Positions 23,856-35,371 are shown, counted from the stretch's first letter. The stretch is 64,000 nt of DNA from Leifsonia shinshuensis (GCF_022606355.1 NZ_JAHHZQ010000004.1:248001-312000); one strand, 5' to 3'. Numbers and translations are program-made. The notes: generated by a model from the sequence alone, not told the origin.

Positions 23856-24042
23856 GTGCCGAGTCCGTCCCGCGCGTGAAATCCGAGGCGAACCGTGGCC
23901 GTGCGCGCCCGTTCGCGCCGCTTCCCACCGCTCGTCTCCGAGCTCGTCGCGGGTAGTCTCGTCCGAACCCCTTGAAATGTGAAACTCCGGCGGCGTTCGA
24001 TGCGCCTCCGAGCCGCTCGACGCCGAAACGAGGCAGCCTCCT

Positions 24043-25359
24043 GTGAGCTCGAATCCTCCCTCGACGTGGTGGTCTCGACTCGATCGTGGTCGAGTGCTGT
24101 TCTCGGTCCTGATCGGCTACCTTGCAGTGCCCGTCCTCAACGCGGTCTCCCCGCTCCTCGCTCTGCCCGCGGTCACCTCCACGCACGGGGCGGGGGCCTG
24201 GACCGCGATCGCGCTCGGCCAGTCGCTCGGCGGCACGGCAGGCGTCGTGATCGAGCTGGGCTGGGGATTGAGCGGCACCCAGCGCGTGGCGCGGATGTGC
24301 AGCAGGAACCGGGCGCGTGTCTTCGCGCTGTCGCTGGTGACAAAGGCGGCCGTCGCGGTGCCCGCGCTCTGCATCGCAGCACCGCTCGCCGCGTGGCTAG
24401 CCCCGGACTATGCGGCGGTGGCCGCCCTGATCGCCGTGGCGACGGGCCTCGCCGTGATGGGCGGCGGATGGATCTTCATCGGGATGATGCGTCCGCGGCT
24501 CTTCCTCTTCACCGAGGTTCTTCCGAGGACCACTCTGATCGCGGCGGCCGCCGCCGCCATCTCCGCGGGGCTCTCGCTCTATCTCTACCCGATCGCGCTG
24601 CTTCTCGGAGCACTGATCTCGCCGGCAGCGGCGGCGGCTGTGCTCGGCGTGCGGGGCTCCGACCTCGTCGCGCTCGGTCCACGGCGCATCGTTCGCGTCA
24701 TCCGGCTGCAGGGGCATGCGCTGAGTACGAATGTCTTCTCGTCGATGTACCTGTCGCTGGGCACGACGGTCGCGACGCTCGGTTCGGTGAACGCCACTCT
24801 GCTCTACGCGTCCGTCGACCGGCTCAAGCGGATGGTCCAACAGGTCATCTCGACGCAGCAGTACGTGCTCAAGGGCTGGGTCGGCCGGGAGGTCCAACCG
24901 GCGCAGCGGATCGCCCGCGCCGTACGCGCCACGATCATCAGCGCCGGAGTCGGCGTGATCTGCGGGATCGGCTTCGCCACCTCGGCGCCGCTCGCCGCCC
25001 GGCTGGTGTTCTCCGGGACGGTGCAGATTCCTCCGCTTGCGGCCGTGTTGGGCGGCGCGAACCTCGCGATCGTCTGCGCGAGCATGGCGACCGGGCCGGT
25101 GCTGCTGGTCGCCCTGGGGCGGATGTCGGCGGTCGCCCGCTCGGCCGCGGTCGGCGCCGGGGTCGGCCTGCCGGCGATCTTCGTGGGAGCACTGCTGTTC
25201 GGGGGCACAGGTGCGCTGGCGGGCCAGCTGATCGCGGAGGCGGGGGTCGTGAGCGTGCAACTGCTCGCGATCCGCGCACGTCTGCGGGAGCTTCGTGGCA
25301 GCGGCCGACTGCGGGCGGGACGCACCGAGCCGGACGCCTCCACAGCCGCTCCCGAGTGA
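24043..25359 (+). CDS. Flippase-like polytopic membrane protein
   Basis: 438 residues with about twelve hydrophobic segments from residue 17 to about 405 and a basic C-terminal tail. Overall it resembles the oligosaccharide flippase (Wzx/MATE-like) superfamily: long, evenly spaced helices and few charged loops. LKRMVQQVISTQQYVLKGWVGRE is the only long cytoplasmic stretch. GTG start; the ribosome-binding site is weak. It sits alone between tlyA and nadK with 187 bp and 103 bp gaps, which looks like an insertion into the usual gene order. Substrate unknown, possibly a lipid-linked saccharide. Confidence 0.65.
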   Translation: MSSNPPSTWWSRLDRGRVLFSVLIGYLAVPVLNAVSPLLALPAVTSTHGAGAWTAIALGQSLGGTAGVVIELGWGLSGTQRVARMCSRNRARVFALSLVTKAAVAVPALCIAAPLAAWLAPDYAAVAALIAVATGLAVMGGGWIFIGMMRPRLFLFTEVLPRTTLIAAAAAAISAGLSLYLYPIALLLGALISPAAAAAVLGVRGSDLVALGPRRIVRVIRLQGHALSTNVFSSMYLSLGTTVATLGSVNATLLYASVDRLKRMVQQVISTQQYVLKGWVGREVQPAQRIARAVRATIISAGVGVICGIGFATSAPLAARLVFSGTVQIPPLAAVLGGANLAIVCASMATGPVLLVALGRMSAVARSAAVGAGVGLPAIFVGALLFGGTGALAGQLIAEAGVVSVQLLAIRARLRELRGSGRLRAGRTEPDASTAAPE

Positions 25360-25462
25360 ACGTTCTCCACAATTCCGGCGCCTCTCGCACATTCGCCCCT
25401 CGAAAACCGACAGAATGGAGGGACGTAGCCAGAAGGAATCGATGAGCTCGTGAGGAGGCGAC

Positions 25463-26389
25463 GTGACGGCATCGGGTGAGGCGCAGCGATACATCCTCGT
25501 CGTGGCGCACACCGGTCGTCGAGACTCCCTCGAAGCGGGCGTGCAGGTCTGCCGCCAGCTCGTCTCCGCCGGTGTCGTCCCGGTGCTCAGCGAGGACGAG
25601 CGGCGCGATCTGCTGCTCGCGGCTCCCGACCTCGACTCCGTCGCGGTCTTGGGAGACGAGGTGAGCTCCAGCGATCTCGAGCTGGTGATCGTGCTCGGAG
25701 GCGACGGCACGATCCTGAGGGCGGCCGAGCTGGTGCGCGGCTGCACGGCGCCGCTGCTGGGCGTCAACCTCGGTCACGTCGGCTTCCTCGCCGAGAGCGA
25801 GCGCGACGATCTCGAGATCGCCGTCGCGCGCGGGCTCGCCAAAGACTACGAGGTCGAGGAGCGCATGACGCTCTCCGCGCGCGTCAAGGTCGGCAAAGAG
25901 GTCGTCTACGAGAGCTGGGCGCTCAACGAGGCGACGGTCGAGAAGGCCAGCCGCGAGCGGATGCTCGAGGTCGTCATCGAGGTCGACGGCCGGCCGATGT
26001 CGAGCTTCGGGTGCGACGGCGTCGTGATGTCCACGCCGACCGGTTCCACCGCCTACTCGTTCTCCGCAGGCGGCCCGGTCGTCTGGCCGGGCGTCGCCGC
26101 GCTCCTGCTGGTCCCGCTCAGTGCGCACGCGCTGTTCTCGCGGCCGCTCGTGGTCGACGCCGACTCGTCGCTCGCCGTCGAGCTGCTCGACCGGGCGGGC
26201 GGGGAGGGCATCCTGTGGTGCGACGGTCGCCGTGCGTTCGACCTGCCGCGCGGCGCCAGGGTCGTGGTGCGTCGTTCGCCGATCCCCGTGCGACTCGCGC
26301 GCCTGCACCAGGGGCCGTTCACCGATCGGCTCGTGCACAAGTTCGATCTTCCCGTGACCGGGTGGCGGGGGCCGGCCGGCCGTGAGTGA
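25463..26389 (+). CDS. nadK: NAD kinase
   Basis: 308 residues. It phosphorylates NAD+ to NADP+. GGDGTILRAAELVRG is the family GGDG motif (about residue 80), with GVNLGHVGFLAE, ALNEATVEK (NE/D motif) and STPTGSTAYSFSAGGP following. GTG start with GAGGAGG 5-6 bases upstream. It ends inside recN (8-bp overlap), the common actinobacterial nadK-recN pair. Confidence 0.96.
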   Translation: MTASGEAQRYILVVAHTGRRDSLEAGVQVCRQLVSAGVVPVLSEDERRDLLLAAPDLDSVAVLGDEVSSSDLELVIVLGGDGTILRAAELVRGCTAPLLGVNLGHVGFLAESERDDLEIAVARGLAKDYEVEERMTLSARVKVGKEVVYESWALNEATVEKASRERMLEVVIEVDGRPMSSFGCDGVVMSTPTGSTAYSFSAGGPVVWPGVAALLLVPLSAHALFSRPLVVDADSSLAVELLDRAGGEGILWCDGRRAFDLPRGARVVVRRSPIPVRLARLHQGPFTDRLVHKFDLPVTGWRGPAGRE

Positions 26390-28106
26390 CGTGCGTGGAG
26401 GCATCGAAGAGATCTCGATCCGCGACCTGGGAGTCATCGCCGACGCGTCCCTCCCGCTGGGAGCAGGGTTCACAGCGATCACGGGTGAGACCGGGGCGGG
26501 CAAGACGATGGTGGTCTCGGCCCTCGGCCTGCTGCTGGGCGAACGCGCCGACACCGGCGCCGTGCGCGTCGGCAGCCCGCAGGCCTGGGTGGAGGGCCGC
26601 TGGCGCGTCGCCGACGCCGGCGACGTGGTGGAGCGGGTGCGCGACGCCGGAGGAGACGTCGACGAGCTCGGCGGCGGGGAGGCCGAGCTCGTGCTCAGCC
26701 GCTCGGTCTCGGCCGAGGGACGTTCGCGGGCGGTCGTCGGCGGCCGGGGTGCGCCCGTGAGCGTGCTGACCGAGCTCGGCGGCCAGCTCGTGGTCGTGCA
26801 CGGTCAGTCCGACCAGATCCGGTTGCGTTCGGCGGTCGCCCAGCGCGAGGCCCTCGACCGGTTCGCCGGTCCGGGGTTCGCCGAGCGGGTCGACACCTAC
26901 GCCCAGGTCTTCCACCGGTGGCGCGACAACCGTGCGGAGCTCGACGAACTGGTCGCCGACCAGGAGCGCCGAGCACGCGAGGCCGACGATCTCCGCGCCG
27001 CGATGTCCGAGATCGAGACCGTCGCTCCGCAGCCGGGGGAGGACGATGAGCTCACCGAGCGCGCCGAACGCCTGACCAACCTCGAGGATCTCCGGCTTGC
27101 CGCCGCGGGAGCCCGCGAACTGCTCTCGGCCGAGGAGTCGGAGGGCGCCGACGCCCTCGGCCTGCTCGACAACGCCCGCAGGCAGCTGGAGCGCGTCGCA
27201 CCGCACGACGCCGAGCTGCGCCCTCTGGCCGAGGCCGTCGCCAACGCCAACTACCTCGTCTCCGACATCGCCGCGCAGCTCTCCACCTATCTCGCCGCCC
27301 TCGACACCGACGGCGCCCGCGAGCTGGAGGTCGTCCAGGAGCGCCGCGCGGAGCTGGCCGGGCTCGTGCGCAAATACGGCCCCGGTCTCGACGACGTCAT
27401 CGCGACGCTGGAGACCGGCAGCCTGCGCCTCCTGGAGCTCGACGGCGATGCCGACCGCATCGACGAGCTGGCCCGAGAGGTCGAGGCCGACGCCGCGCTC
27501 GTCGCCGAGCTCGCCGCCGACCTCGGCGCGCGTCGTCGCGAGGCCGCGCAGCGCCTTGCCGACGCCGTCTCCGACGAGCTCGCAGCGCTGGCCATGCCCG
27601 ACGCGCGGATCGTCGTGGAGGTCACCGAGCGCGAGGAGTACACGGCCAGCGGGCGCGACCAGGTCGCCATCCTGCTGCGACCGCACCCCGGCGCGGAGCC
27701 GCGGCCGCTCGGCAAGGGCGCCTCCGGGGGCGAGCTCTCCCGCGTGATGCTGGCCATCGAGGTGGTCATCGCCGGCAGCGATCCTGTGCCCACCTTCATC
27801 TTCGACGAGATCGACTCCGGCGTCGGCGGCGCCTCCGCCATCGAGATCGGCCGCCGGCTCGCGCGCCTGGCCGAGAACTCCCAGGTGATCGTCGTGACGC
27901 ACCTCGCCCAGGTGGCGGCGTTCGCCACGAACCATCTCACCGTGGTCAAGGGCAGCGACGGAGCTGTCACCGAGTCCAGCGTGCGTCGCCTCGACGGCGA
28001 CGAGCGCATCGCCGAGATGGCCCGGCTGCTGTCCGGCCTGCCCGACTCCGAGAGCGGGCTCGCCCACGCGCGCGAGCTCGTCGAGATGGCGGCCGCCGCG
28101 CGCTGA
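26382..28106 (+). CDS. recN: DNA repair protein RecN
   Basis: 574 residues; SMC-like ATPase in double-strand break repair. Walker [11 protein letters not shown] (about residue 35), a central coiled coil (about 160-370), signature [17 protein letters not shown] and Walker [13 protein letters not shown], then [17 protein letters not shown] start overlapping nadK. Complete. No SOS (LexA) box is visible just upstream, as expected within an operon. Confidence 0.96.
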   Translation: MSDVRGGIEEISIRDLGVIADASLPLGAGFTAITGETGAGKTMVVSALGLLLGERADTGAVRVGSPQAWVEGRWRVADAGDVVERVRDAGGDVDELGGGEAELVLSRSVSAEGRSRAVVGGRGAPVSVLTELGGQLVVVHGQSDQIRLRSAVAQREALDRFAGPGFAERVDTYAQVFHRWRDNRAELDELVADQERRAREADDLRAAMSEIETVAPQPGEDDELTERAERLTNLEDLRLAAAGARELLSAEESEGADALGLLDNARRQLERVAPHDAELRPLAEAVANANYLVSDIAAQLSTYLAALDTDGARELEVVQERRAELAGLVRKYGPGLDDVIATLETGSLRLLELDGDADRIDELAREVEADAALVAELAADLGARRREAAQRLADAVSDELAALAMPDARIVVEVTEREEYTASGRDQVAILLRPHPGAEPRPLGKGASGGELSRVMLAIEVVIAGSDPVPTFIFDEIDSGVGGASAIEIGRRLARLAENSQVIVVTHLAQVAAFATNHLTVVKGSDGAVTESSVRRLDGDERIAEMARLLSGLPDSESGLAHARELVEMAAAAR

Positions 28107-28226
28107 TCCCTGCGGCCGGCCCGAGGCGGCGCGAATTCGCCCCGGATCCGCCCGGACGGCGGATTCTGCCCGCTTCGACGCGGCTCGCGGAGCGGCGGTG
28201 CGCGCAGACGGCCCGTCAGCAGGTGA

Positions 28227-28232
28227 TAAGCT
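28227..28232 (+). promoter_or_regulatory. -10 hexamer TAAGCT, leaderless pyrG
   Basis: TAAGCT ends 8 bases before the GTG at 28241. It argues against the more upstream GTG at 28223, which lies before the hexamer. Confidence 0.45.
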
Positions 28233-28240
28233 ATAAGCCC

Positions 28241-29982
<1,742 letters not shown>

Positions 29983-29983
<1 letters not shown>

Positions 29984-30651
29984 TGGCCACCGACGTCGGC
30001 GTGATCGGCGACGAGCCGTTCCGCCCGGAGATCGCCTCGTCAGAGATCGCCTTCGCCGGCAGGATCTGGGACGTCCGCCGCGACACGTTCGGCTACAACG
30101 GCGAGCAGATCACGCGGGAGTACGTGGACCACACGGGCGCCGTCGCGGTGCTCGCCCTGGACGACGACGGCCGCGTGCTGCTCATCCGGCAGTACCGGCA
30201 CCCGGTCCGCTACCGCGACTGGGAGATCCCGGCCGGCCTGCTCGACATCCACGGAGAGGACCCGCTCATCGCCGCCCAGCGCGAGCTGGCGGAGGAGACC
30301 GACCTGCAGGCCGGTCGGTGGAACGTGCTCGCCGACGTCTTCACCAGCCCGGGCGGCAGCGACGAGGCCATCCGCATCTACCTCGCCAGGGACGTGCGGC
30401 CGACGGCGGAGGCGTTCGCCCGGGAGGCCGAGGAGGCCGACATCGAGCTCGCCTGGGTCCCCCTGGAGGAGGCGGTGGACGCCGTGCTCGAGCGCCGCGC
30501 GCACAACGCGCCGCTGAGCATCGCGGTGCTGGGCGCCCTGGCCGCGCGCGAGCGGGGCTGGGCGAGCCTCGGTGCCGCCGATGCGCCCTGGCCGAGCCAC
30601 CCGAAGCTGAGCGGGACGAGCGAACCCACCGCGTCCGGCACCGAGGGATGA
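29983..30651 (+). CDS. Nudix hydrolase, ADP-ribose pyrophosphatase type
   Basis: 222 residues. The Nudix region GLLDIHGEDPLIAAQRELAE is followed by ETDL, giving REL-x-EE; the usual final Gly is replaced by Asp. Upstream DHTGAVAVLALDDDGRVLLI and QYRHPVRYRDWEIPAG are typical of ADP-ribose pyrophosphatases, and FTSPGGSDEAIRIYLA gives the GxSDE-type loop. Coupled to pyrG (TGATG) and xerD (ATGA). Actual substrate unproven. Confidence 0.88.
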
Positions 30652-31553
30652 CCCTCCCCGCGGACGTTGACGCCTACCTGAGGCACGTCGCCATCGAGCG
30701 GGGCCTCTCGGCGAACACGGTCGCCGCGTATCGTCGCGACCTCGCGGTGTACACGTCGTGGCTCGCGGAAGAGGGCGTCGACGATGTGAGCGCGGTGTCC
30801 GGCGCGACGGTGTCCGGCTACCTGGCGCACCTCGGGTCGCGCGAGGAGTCGCCGCTGACGGCGACCTCCCTCGCCCGTATGCTGTCGACCGTCCGCGGAT
30901 TCCATCGGTTCCTGCTCGAGGAGGGTCGCGTGGAGGTCGACGCCGCGCGCGACGTTCGCCCTCCCAAGCTGCCGAGCACGCTGCCGAAGGCCATCAGTGT
31001 CGACCAGGTCGCGGCCCTGCTGGCGGCGACCGACGGCGACGAGCTCGACGACCTCCGCGACAAGGCGCTGCTGGAGCTCATGTACGCGACGGGGGCGCGC
31101 GTCAGCGAGGCCGTCGGACTGAACGTGGACGACGTCATCGACACCGACGTCGTCCGGCTCACCGGCAAGGGCGCGAAGCAGCGCATCGTGCCGCTCGGCA
31201 GCTTCGCGCAGGAGGCCGTCGCCGCCTATCTCGTCCGGGCGCGCCCCGTGCTCTCGACGCGCGGCCGGGCGACGCCCGCGCTGTTCCTCGGCATGCGCGG
31301 CGCCCGGTTGTCGCGCCAGAACGTCTGGCTGATCATCCGGGCGGCTGCGGAACGGTCGAATCTCGGCATCGAGATCTCGCCGCACACCCTCCGGCACTCG
31401 TTCGCGACCCACCTCCTGGCCGGGGGAGCGGACGTGCGCGTGGTGCAGGAACTGCTCGGCCACTCGTCGGTGGCGACGACCCAGATCTACACACTGGTGA
31501 CGGCGGACGCGCTGCGGGACGTGTACGTCACGGCTCACCCGCGGGCGCGGTGA
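30648..31553 (+). CDS. xerD: Tyrosine site-specific recombinase XerD
   Basis: 301 residues. N-terminal SAM-like core-binding domain (about 1-90, RGLSANTVAAYRRDLAVY) and the catalytic domain with all active residues: Arg in ATGARVSEAVGL, Lys in GKGAKQRIVP, His-x-x-Arg in HTLRHSFATHLL, His in LLGHSSV and Tyr in TQIYT. It resolves chromosome dimers at dif with XerC. Its place before parA-scpAB is conserved in Actinobacteria and argues for the housekeeping enzyme, not a phage integrase. Confidence 0.95.
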   Translation: MTLPADVDAYLRHVAIERGLSANTVAAYRRDLAVYTSWLAEEGVDDVSAVSGATVSGYLAHLGSREESPLTATSLARMLSTVRGFHRFLLEEGRVEVDAARDVRPPKLPSTLPKAISVDQVAALLAATDGDELDDLRDKALLELMYATGARVSEAVGLNVDDVIDTDVVRLTGKGAKQRIVPLGSFAQEAVAAYLVRARPVLSTRGRATPALFLGMRGARLSRQNVWLIIRAAAERSNLGIEISPHTLRHSFATHLLAGGADVRVVQELLGHSSVATTQIYTLVTADALRDVYVTAHPRAR

Positions 31554-32062
31554 CGCCCTCGCGGAGCCTTCCGGTACAGCCACACCAGGACCTTCCCGCC
31601 GTCGCCGGTGACCCGTGACGGTCTGAAGCCGAGCTTCTCCAGCACCCGGAACGATGGCGCGTTCCAGCGTTCCACGATCGCCCAGAGCACGGGGATGCCG
31701 CTGTCGAACGCGGCCTCGGCGACCGCGGCCGCCGCCTCGGTGGCGTAGCCGCTGCCGACGTGACGGCGCAGCAGCTCGTAGGCGAGCTCGGGCTGTGCCG
31801 GTGTCGCGCGCGTGGTGACGAGGCCGCAGTAGCCGACCGGTTCGCCGGTGTCGGCGACCTCGATCGCGTAGACGCCGAAGCCGCGCTCGTCCGCCGCACG
31901 GCGTTGGGCGTCCAGGCGCTTCCGCTCCTCGTCGAGCGGGCGGGACTCCTGCGACGGGTCCTCGGCGATCAGCTCCAGGTTCCACTCGGCGTCCCTGCCG
32001 TCACGCAGGCGCAGGCGCAGGCGCTCTGTGGCGAGTTCGGGTGGCATCGTCGGCACGGGCAC
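31535..32062 (-). CDS. GNAT-family acetyltransferase (RimJ/RimL-like)
   Basis: 175 residues. TERLRLRLRDGRDAEW is the RimJ-type start, YELLRRHVGSGYATEAAAAV contains the acetyl-CoA loop (R-x-x-G-x-G/A type), and WNAPSFRVLEKLGF is the C-terminal motif. It probably acetylates an N-terminal or small-molecule amine; substrate unknown. GTG start at 32062, with a later ATG at 32047. Its 3' end overlaps the end of xerD by 19 bp in convergent orientation, so it is transcribed apart from the xerD-parA run. Confidence 0.85.
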   Translation of the reverse strand: MPVPTMPPELATERLRLRLRDGRDAEWNLELIAEDPSQESRPLDEERKRLDAQRRAADERGFGVYAIEVADTGEPVGYCGLVTTRATPAQPELAYELLRRHVGSGYATEAAAAVAEAAFDSGIPVLWAIVERWNAPSFRVLEKLGFRPSRVTGDGGKVLVWLYRKAPRGRHRARG

Positions 32063-32118
32063 AGCGTACGCCCTGGGGACCCGCCGCCGTCACGCCGACG
32101 CAGGCGTGAGCACGCGGA

Positions 32119-32124
32119 TAGGAT
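32119..32124 (+). promoter_or_regulatory. -10 hexamer TAGGAT, parA-scpAB operon
   Basis: TAGGAT ends 8 bases before GTG 32133, in frame with parA. It therefore drives either a leaderless longer ParA or a message with a 50-base leader. Confidence 0.4.
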
Positions 32125-32183
32125 GGAACGAAGTGAACAGGCCGGGAACGGCCGCCGATCGACAGAGGACGAGGAACAGCCAG

Positions 32184-33083
32184 GTGACGCGCAACGACGA
32201 GGTCAGGACGGAGCTTCCGGGCATGGACACCGCAGCCCTCGCCGCACCGCTCGGACCGACCGGGCGGCCCCAGCGCACGTTCCCGGCACCGGCCGAGCTG
32301 ACCCAGCACGGGCCCGCCAAGATCGTCGCGCTCTGCAATCAGAAGGGCGGGGTCGGCAAGACCACGACCTCCATCAATCTCGGCGCCGCGCTCGCGGAGT
32401 ACGGCCGTCGCGTGCTGGCTGTCGACTTCGACCCGCAGGGCGCCCTGTCCGCCGGGCTCGGGGCGAAGACCCACGACGTGACCACCATCTACGACCTGCT
32501 GCTGAACAGGCACGCCGACGTACAGGAGGCCATCCAGTCGACCGGTGTCGCCGGTCTCGACATCATCCCGGCCAACATCGACCTGTCGGCCGCCGAGGTG
32601 CACCTGGTCAACGAGGTGGCGCGCGAGCAGATCCTCGCCGGCGTGCTGCGCAAGGTGTCCGGCGACTACGACGTCATCCTGATCGACTGCCAGCCGTCGC
32701 TCGGCATCCTCACCGTCAACGCGCTGACCGCCAGCCACGGCGTGCTCATCCCGCTCGAGTGCGAGTACTTCGCGCTTCGCGGCGTCGCCCTCCTCATCGA
32801 GACCATCGACAAGGTGCGCGAACGGCTGAACCCTGCGATCGAGCTCGACGGCATCCTCGCCACGATGTACGACTCCCGCACACTGCACTCGCGCGAGGTG
32901 CTGGAGCGCGTCGTCGACGCCTTCGGTGACCGTGTGCTCGAGACGGTGATCTCACGCACGGTGAAGTTCCCGGACGCGTCGGTCGCGGCCACCCCGATCA
33001 CGCAGTTCGCGCCGGAGCACCAGGCGGCGGAGGCCTACCGCCAGCTGGCGAGGGAACTGATCTTCCGTGGCGCCGTCGCCTGA
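32184..33083 (+). CDS. ParA-family ATPase next to scpAB
   Basis: 299 residues. Deviant Walker A NQKGGVGKTTTSINLGAAL (about residue 50), FDPQGALSAGLG, and IDCQPSLGILTVNAL (Walker B). This is the ParA/Soj type seen beside scpA in many Gram-positives and is separate from the chromosomal parAB near oriC; no parB is adjacent. Start GTG 32184 has GAGGA 8 bases upstream. GTG 32133 in frame, 8 bases after a TAGGAT hexamer, is an alternative adding 17 residues. The end overlaps scpA. Confidence 0.9.
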   Translation: MTRNDEVRTELPGMDTAALAAPLGPTGRPQRTFPAPAELTQHGPAKIVALCNQKGGVGKTTTSINLGAALAEYGRRVLAVDFDPQGALSAGLGAKTHDVTTIYDLLLNRHADVQEAIQSTGVAGLDIIPANIDLSAAEVHLVNEVAREQILAGVLRKVSGDYDVILIDCQPSLGILTVNALTASHGVLIPLECEYFALRGVALLIETIDKVRERLNPAIELDGILATMYDSRTLHSREVLERVVDAFGDRVLETVISRTVKFPDASVAATPITQFAPEHQAAEAYRQLARELIFRGAVA

Positions 33084-33975
33084 AGACCCCACGAGTGCGG
33101 TGACCCCGAAGGGCACGTCGTTGTCGCTTCCGGAGGCCGAAAGCGACGACAACGTGCCCTTCGACGGCCAGGAGACCGCGGAGGCGGAGGAGCACACGGG
33201 GTTCCGGGTGGCGGTGGGAACCTTCGAGGGGCCCTTCGACCTCCTGCTGTCGCTGATCAGCAAGCACGAGCTCGACATCACCGAGATCTCGCTCAGTCGC
33301 GTCACCGACGAGTTCATCGCCTACCTGCGCCGGCTCGACGCCGACCAGAGCCTCGACGAGGCGAGCGAGTTCCTGCTCGTCGCCGCGACCCTCCTCGACC
33401 TCAAGATCGCCGGGCTGCTGCCGCAGGGCGAACTCGTCGATGCGGAGGACGTCGCCTTGCTGGAGGCGCGCGACCTGCTGTTCGCGCGCCTGCTGCAGTA
33501 CCGGGCCTTCAAGGAGGCCTCGGCATGGTTCTCGGCGCAGCTGGACACCGAGTCGTCGCGGCACGCGCGTTCGGTGCGCCTGGAGGACAAGTACCGCCAG
33601 CGCACGCCCGAGCTGGTCTGGACGCTCACCGCCGACGATTTCGCCGCTCTCGCCACGCTGGCGATGACGCCGCGGGAGATCCCGGTCGTCGGGCTCGACC
33701 ACCTGCACGCGCCGCTCGTGAGCATCCGCGAGCAGGCGGCGGTGGTGGTCGGGATGCTGCGCAGCGGCGACCAGCTGTCGTTCCGGCAGCTCGTCGCCGG
33801 CGCCGAGCAGAAGGGCGTCGTGATCGCGCGGTTCCTCGCCGTGCTGGAGCTGTACCGGCACGCGGCGATCGCGTTCGAGCAGCTCGAGCCACTGGGCGAG
33901 CTGACGCTGCGCTGGACGGCCGAGCACTGGTCGGAGGAGAACCTGTCGAACCTGGGAGCGGACTATGACGGTTGA
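33067..33975 (+). CDS. scpA: Segregation and condensation protein A
   Basis: 302 residues; the kleisin that bridges SMC heads. The kleisin core starts at FRVAVGTFEGPFDLLLSLIS (about residue 46) with KHELDITEISLSRVTDEF, and ends with a winged helix (QLSFRQLVAGAEQKGVVIARFLAVLEL). The first 45 residues are a disordered acidic extension encoded by a strong DNA inverted repeat. GTG start overlapping parA; the end overlaps scpB by 11 bp. Confidence 0.94.
   Translation: MAPSPEDPTSAVTPKGTSLSLPEAESDDNVPFDGQETAEAEEHTGFRVAVGTFEGPFDLLLSLISKHELDITEISLSRVTDEFIAYLRRLDADQSLDEASEFLLVAATLLDLKIAGLLPQGELVDAEDVALLEARDLLFARLLQYRAFKEASAWFSAQLDTESSRHARSVRLEDKYRQRTPELVWTLTADDFAALATLAMTPREIPVVGLDHLHAPLVSIREQAAVVVGMLRSGDQLSFRQLVAGAEQKGVVIARFLAVLELYRHAAIAFEQLEPLGELTLRWTAEHWSEENLSNLGADYDG
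33109..33161. repeat. Imperfect 23-bp inverted repeat inside scpA
   Basis: Arms 33109-33131 and 33139-33161 match at 20 of 23 positions, with a 7-base loop. The outer ten bases, AAGGGCACGT, are perfect. In RNA one mismatch becomes G-U. It encodes KGTSLSLPEAESDDNVPF in scpA's disordered N terminus and may be an inserted REP-like palindrome. Confidence 0.8.
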
Positions 33976-34594
33976 CGGAACCGAGCTGGAGACGGAGGCG
34001 GCGGCCGGCCAGGAGATCACTCTGGAGGACGCGCAGATCGAGCGCGCGCTGGAGGCCATCCTGATGGTGGCCGACGAGCCGATGAGCCTCGTCACGCTGG
34101 CGACGGCGGTCGGCGCGCCCGTGAAGCGCGTGCGCGCGGCGATCGACACGCTGGTCGCCGACTACGACGGCGAGACCGACGCCGGGGGGAGGCCGGGCCT
34201 GCGCCGCGGTTTCGAGCTGCGGGAGGTCGGCGGCGGCTGGCGCGTCTATGTGCGGTCGGAGTTCGACGCGGTCGTCTCCGGCTACGTGCTGCAGCAGAAC
34301 CCGACCCGGCTGTCGCAGGCGGCCCTCGAGACACTCGCGGTGATCGCGTACAAGCAGCCGATCAGCCGAGGGGCCATCGCCTCCATCCGCGCCGTCAACG
34401 TGGACTCGGTGGTGCGCACGCTGCTCGGCCGCGGTCTGATCACCGAGCTGTTCACCGACAGCGAGACCGGGGCGATCAACTACGGGACGACCGATCTGCT
34501 GCTCACCCAGCTCGGCATCAACTCGATCGAGGAGCTTCCGAAGATCTCCCCCCTGCTGGCAGACGGCGCAGACGGGTTCGACGATGTCCGGTAA
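33965..34594 (+). CDS. scpB: Segregation and condensation protein B
   Basis: 209 residues. Two winged-helix domains: the first about 25-105 (IERALEAILMVADEPMSLVT), the second about 110-190 (LSQAALETLAVIAYKQPISR, then RGAIASIRAVNVDSVVRTLL). It forms the SMC-ScpAB complex with ScpA. A 20-residue acidic start and an acidic tail. ATG inside the end of scpA; its own end overlaps rluB by 11 bp. Confidence 0.95.
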   Translation: MTVDGTELETEAAAGQEITLEDAQIERALEAILMVADEPMSLVTLATAVGAPVKRVRAAIDTLVADYDGETDAGGRPGLRRGFELREVGGGWRVYVRSEFDAVVSGYVLQQNPTRLSQAALETLAVIAYKQPISRGAIASIRAVNVDSVVRTLLGRGLITELFTDSETGAINYGTTDLLLTQLGINSIEELPKISPLLADGADGFDDVR

Positions 34595-35345
34595 CGCGGG
34601 AGCCGGAGACGCGGCGCAGGGCGAGCGCCTCCAGAAGGTGATGGCGGCGGCCGGAGTGGCCTCCCGGCGGGTGTCGGAGGACATGATCGTGGCCGGCCGG
34701 GTCACCGTGAACGGACAGGTGGTGACGGAGCTCGGCCGGCGCGTCGACCCGGCGACCGACCGCGTCGCCGTCGACGGCACGGCCGTGCAACTCGACACCT
34801 CCCGCCGCTACGTGATGCTCAACAAGCCGGTGGGCGTGGTGAGCTCGATGCGCGACGAGCAGGGCCGTCCCGACCTGTCCCGGTTCACCGCCGACTACCC
34901 CGAGCGTCTGTTCAACGTCGGCCGTCTGGACGCCGAGACGTCCGGGCTGCTCATCCTCACCAACGACGGGGAGCTCGCCCACGTGCTCGCCCATCCCAGC
35001 TTCGGCGTGACCAAGACGTACATCGCACGGGTGCGCGGCACGGTCGCTCCGCAGACCATCGCGCGACTGACCAAGGGCGTCGAGCTGGAGGACGGCCCGA
35101 TCGCAGCCGACAAGGCGCGGCTGCTGCAGTCGCGGTCGGGAGGCGGCGACAGTCTCGTCGAACTCACCCTGCACTCGGGGCGCAACCGGATCGTCCGCCG
35201 GATGATGGCGGAGGTCGGGCACCCGGTGATCGAGCTCGTCCGGCGGCAGTTCGGGCCGCTGCACCTGGGCACGCTGAAGGTCGGCGCCATGCGCGACCTG
35301 ACCAAGGACGAGCTGGGGGCGCTGCTGACGATCTCGCGGCAGTGA
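34584..35345 (+). CDS. rluB: rRNA pseudouridine synthase, RluB type
   Basis: 253 residues. N-terminal S4 domain (GERLQKVMAAAGVASRRVSE, about 13-70), then the RsuA-like domain with catalytic Asp in VGRLDAETSGLLILTNDG and the C-terminal LHSGRNRIVRRMMAEVGHPV. It isomerises a uridine, expected to be in 23S rRNA. It lies in the scpAB operon, its usual place in Gram-positives. Confidence 0.93.
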   Translation: MSGNAGAGDAAQGERLQKVMAAAGVASRRVSEDMIVAGRVTVNGQVVTELGRRVDPATDRVAVDGTAVQLDTSRRYVMLNKPVGVVSSMRDEQGRPDLSRFTADYPERLFNVGRLDAETSGLLILTNDGELAHVLAHPSFGVTKTYIARVRGTVAPQTIARLTKGVELEDGPIAADKARLLQSRSGGGDSLVELTLHSGRNRIVRRMMAEVGHPVIELVRRQFGPLHLGTLKVGAMRDLTKDELGALLTISRQ

Positions 35346-35371
35346 GGCCGGGGCGCGGTGCGGGCACTGAC

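Noticed and set aside
30648-31553. Phage integrase
   Set aside because: Position between the Nudix gene and parA-scpAB, and full XerD features, show the housekeeping recombinase.
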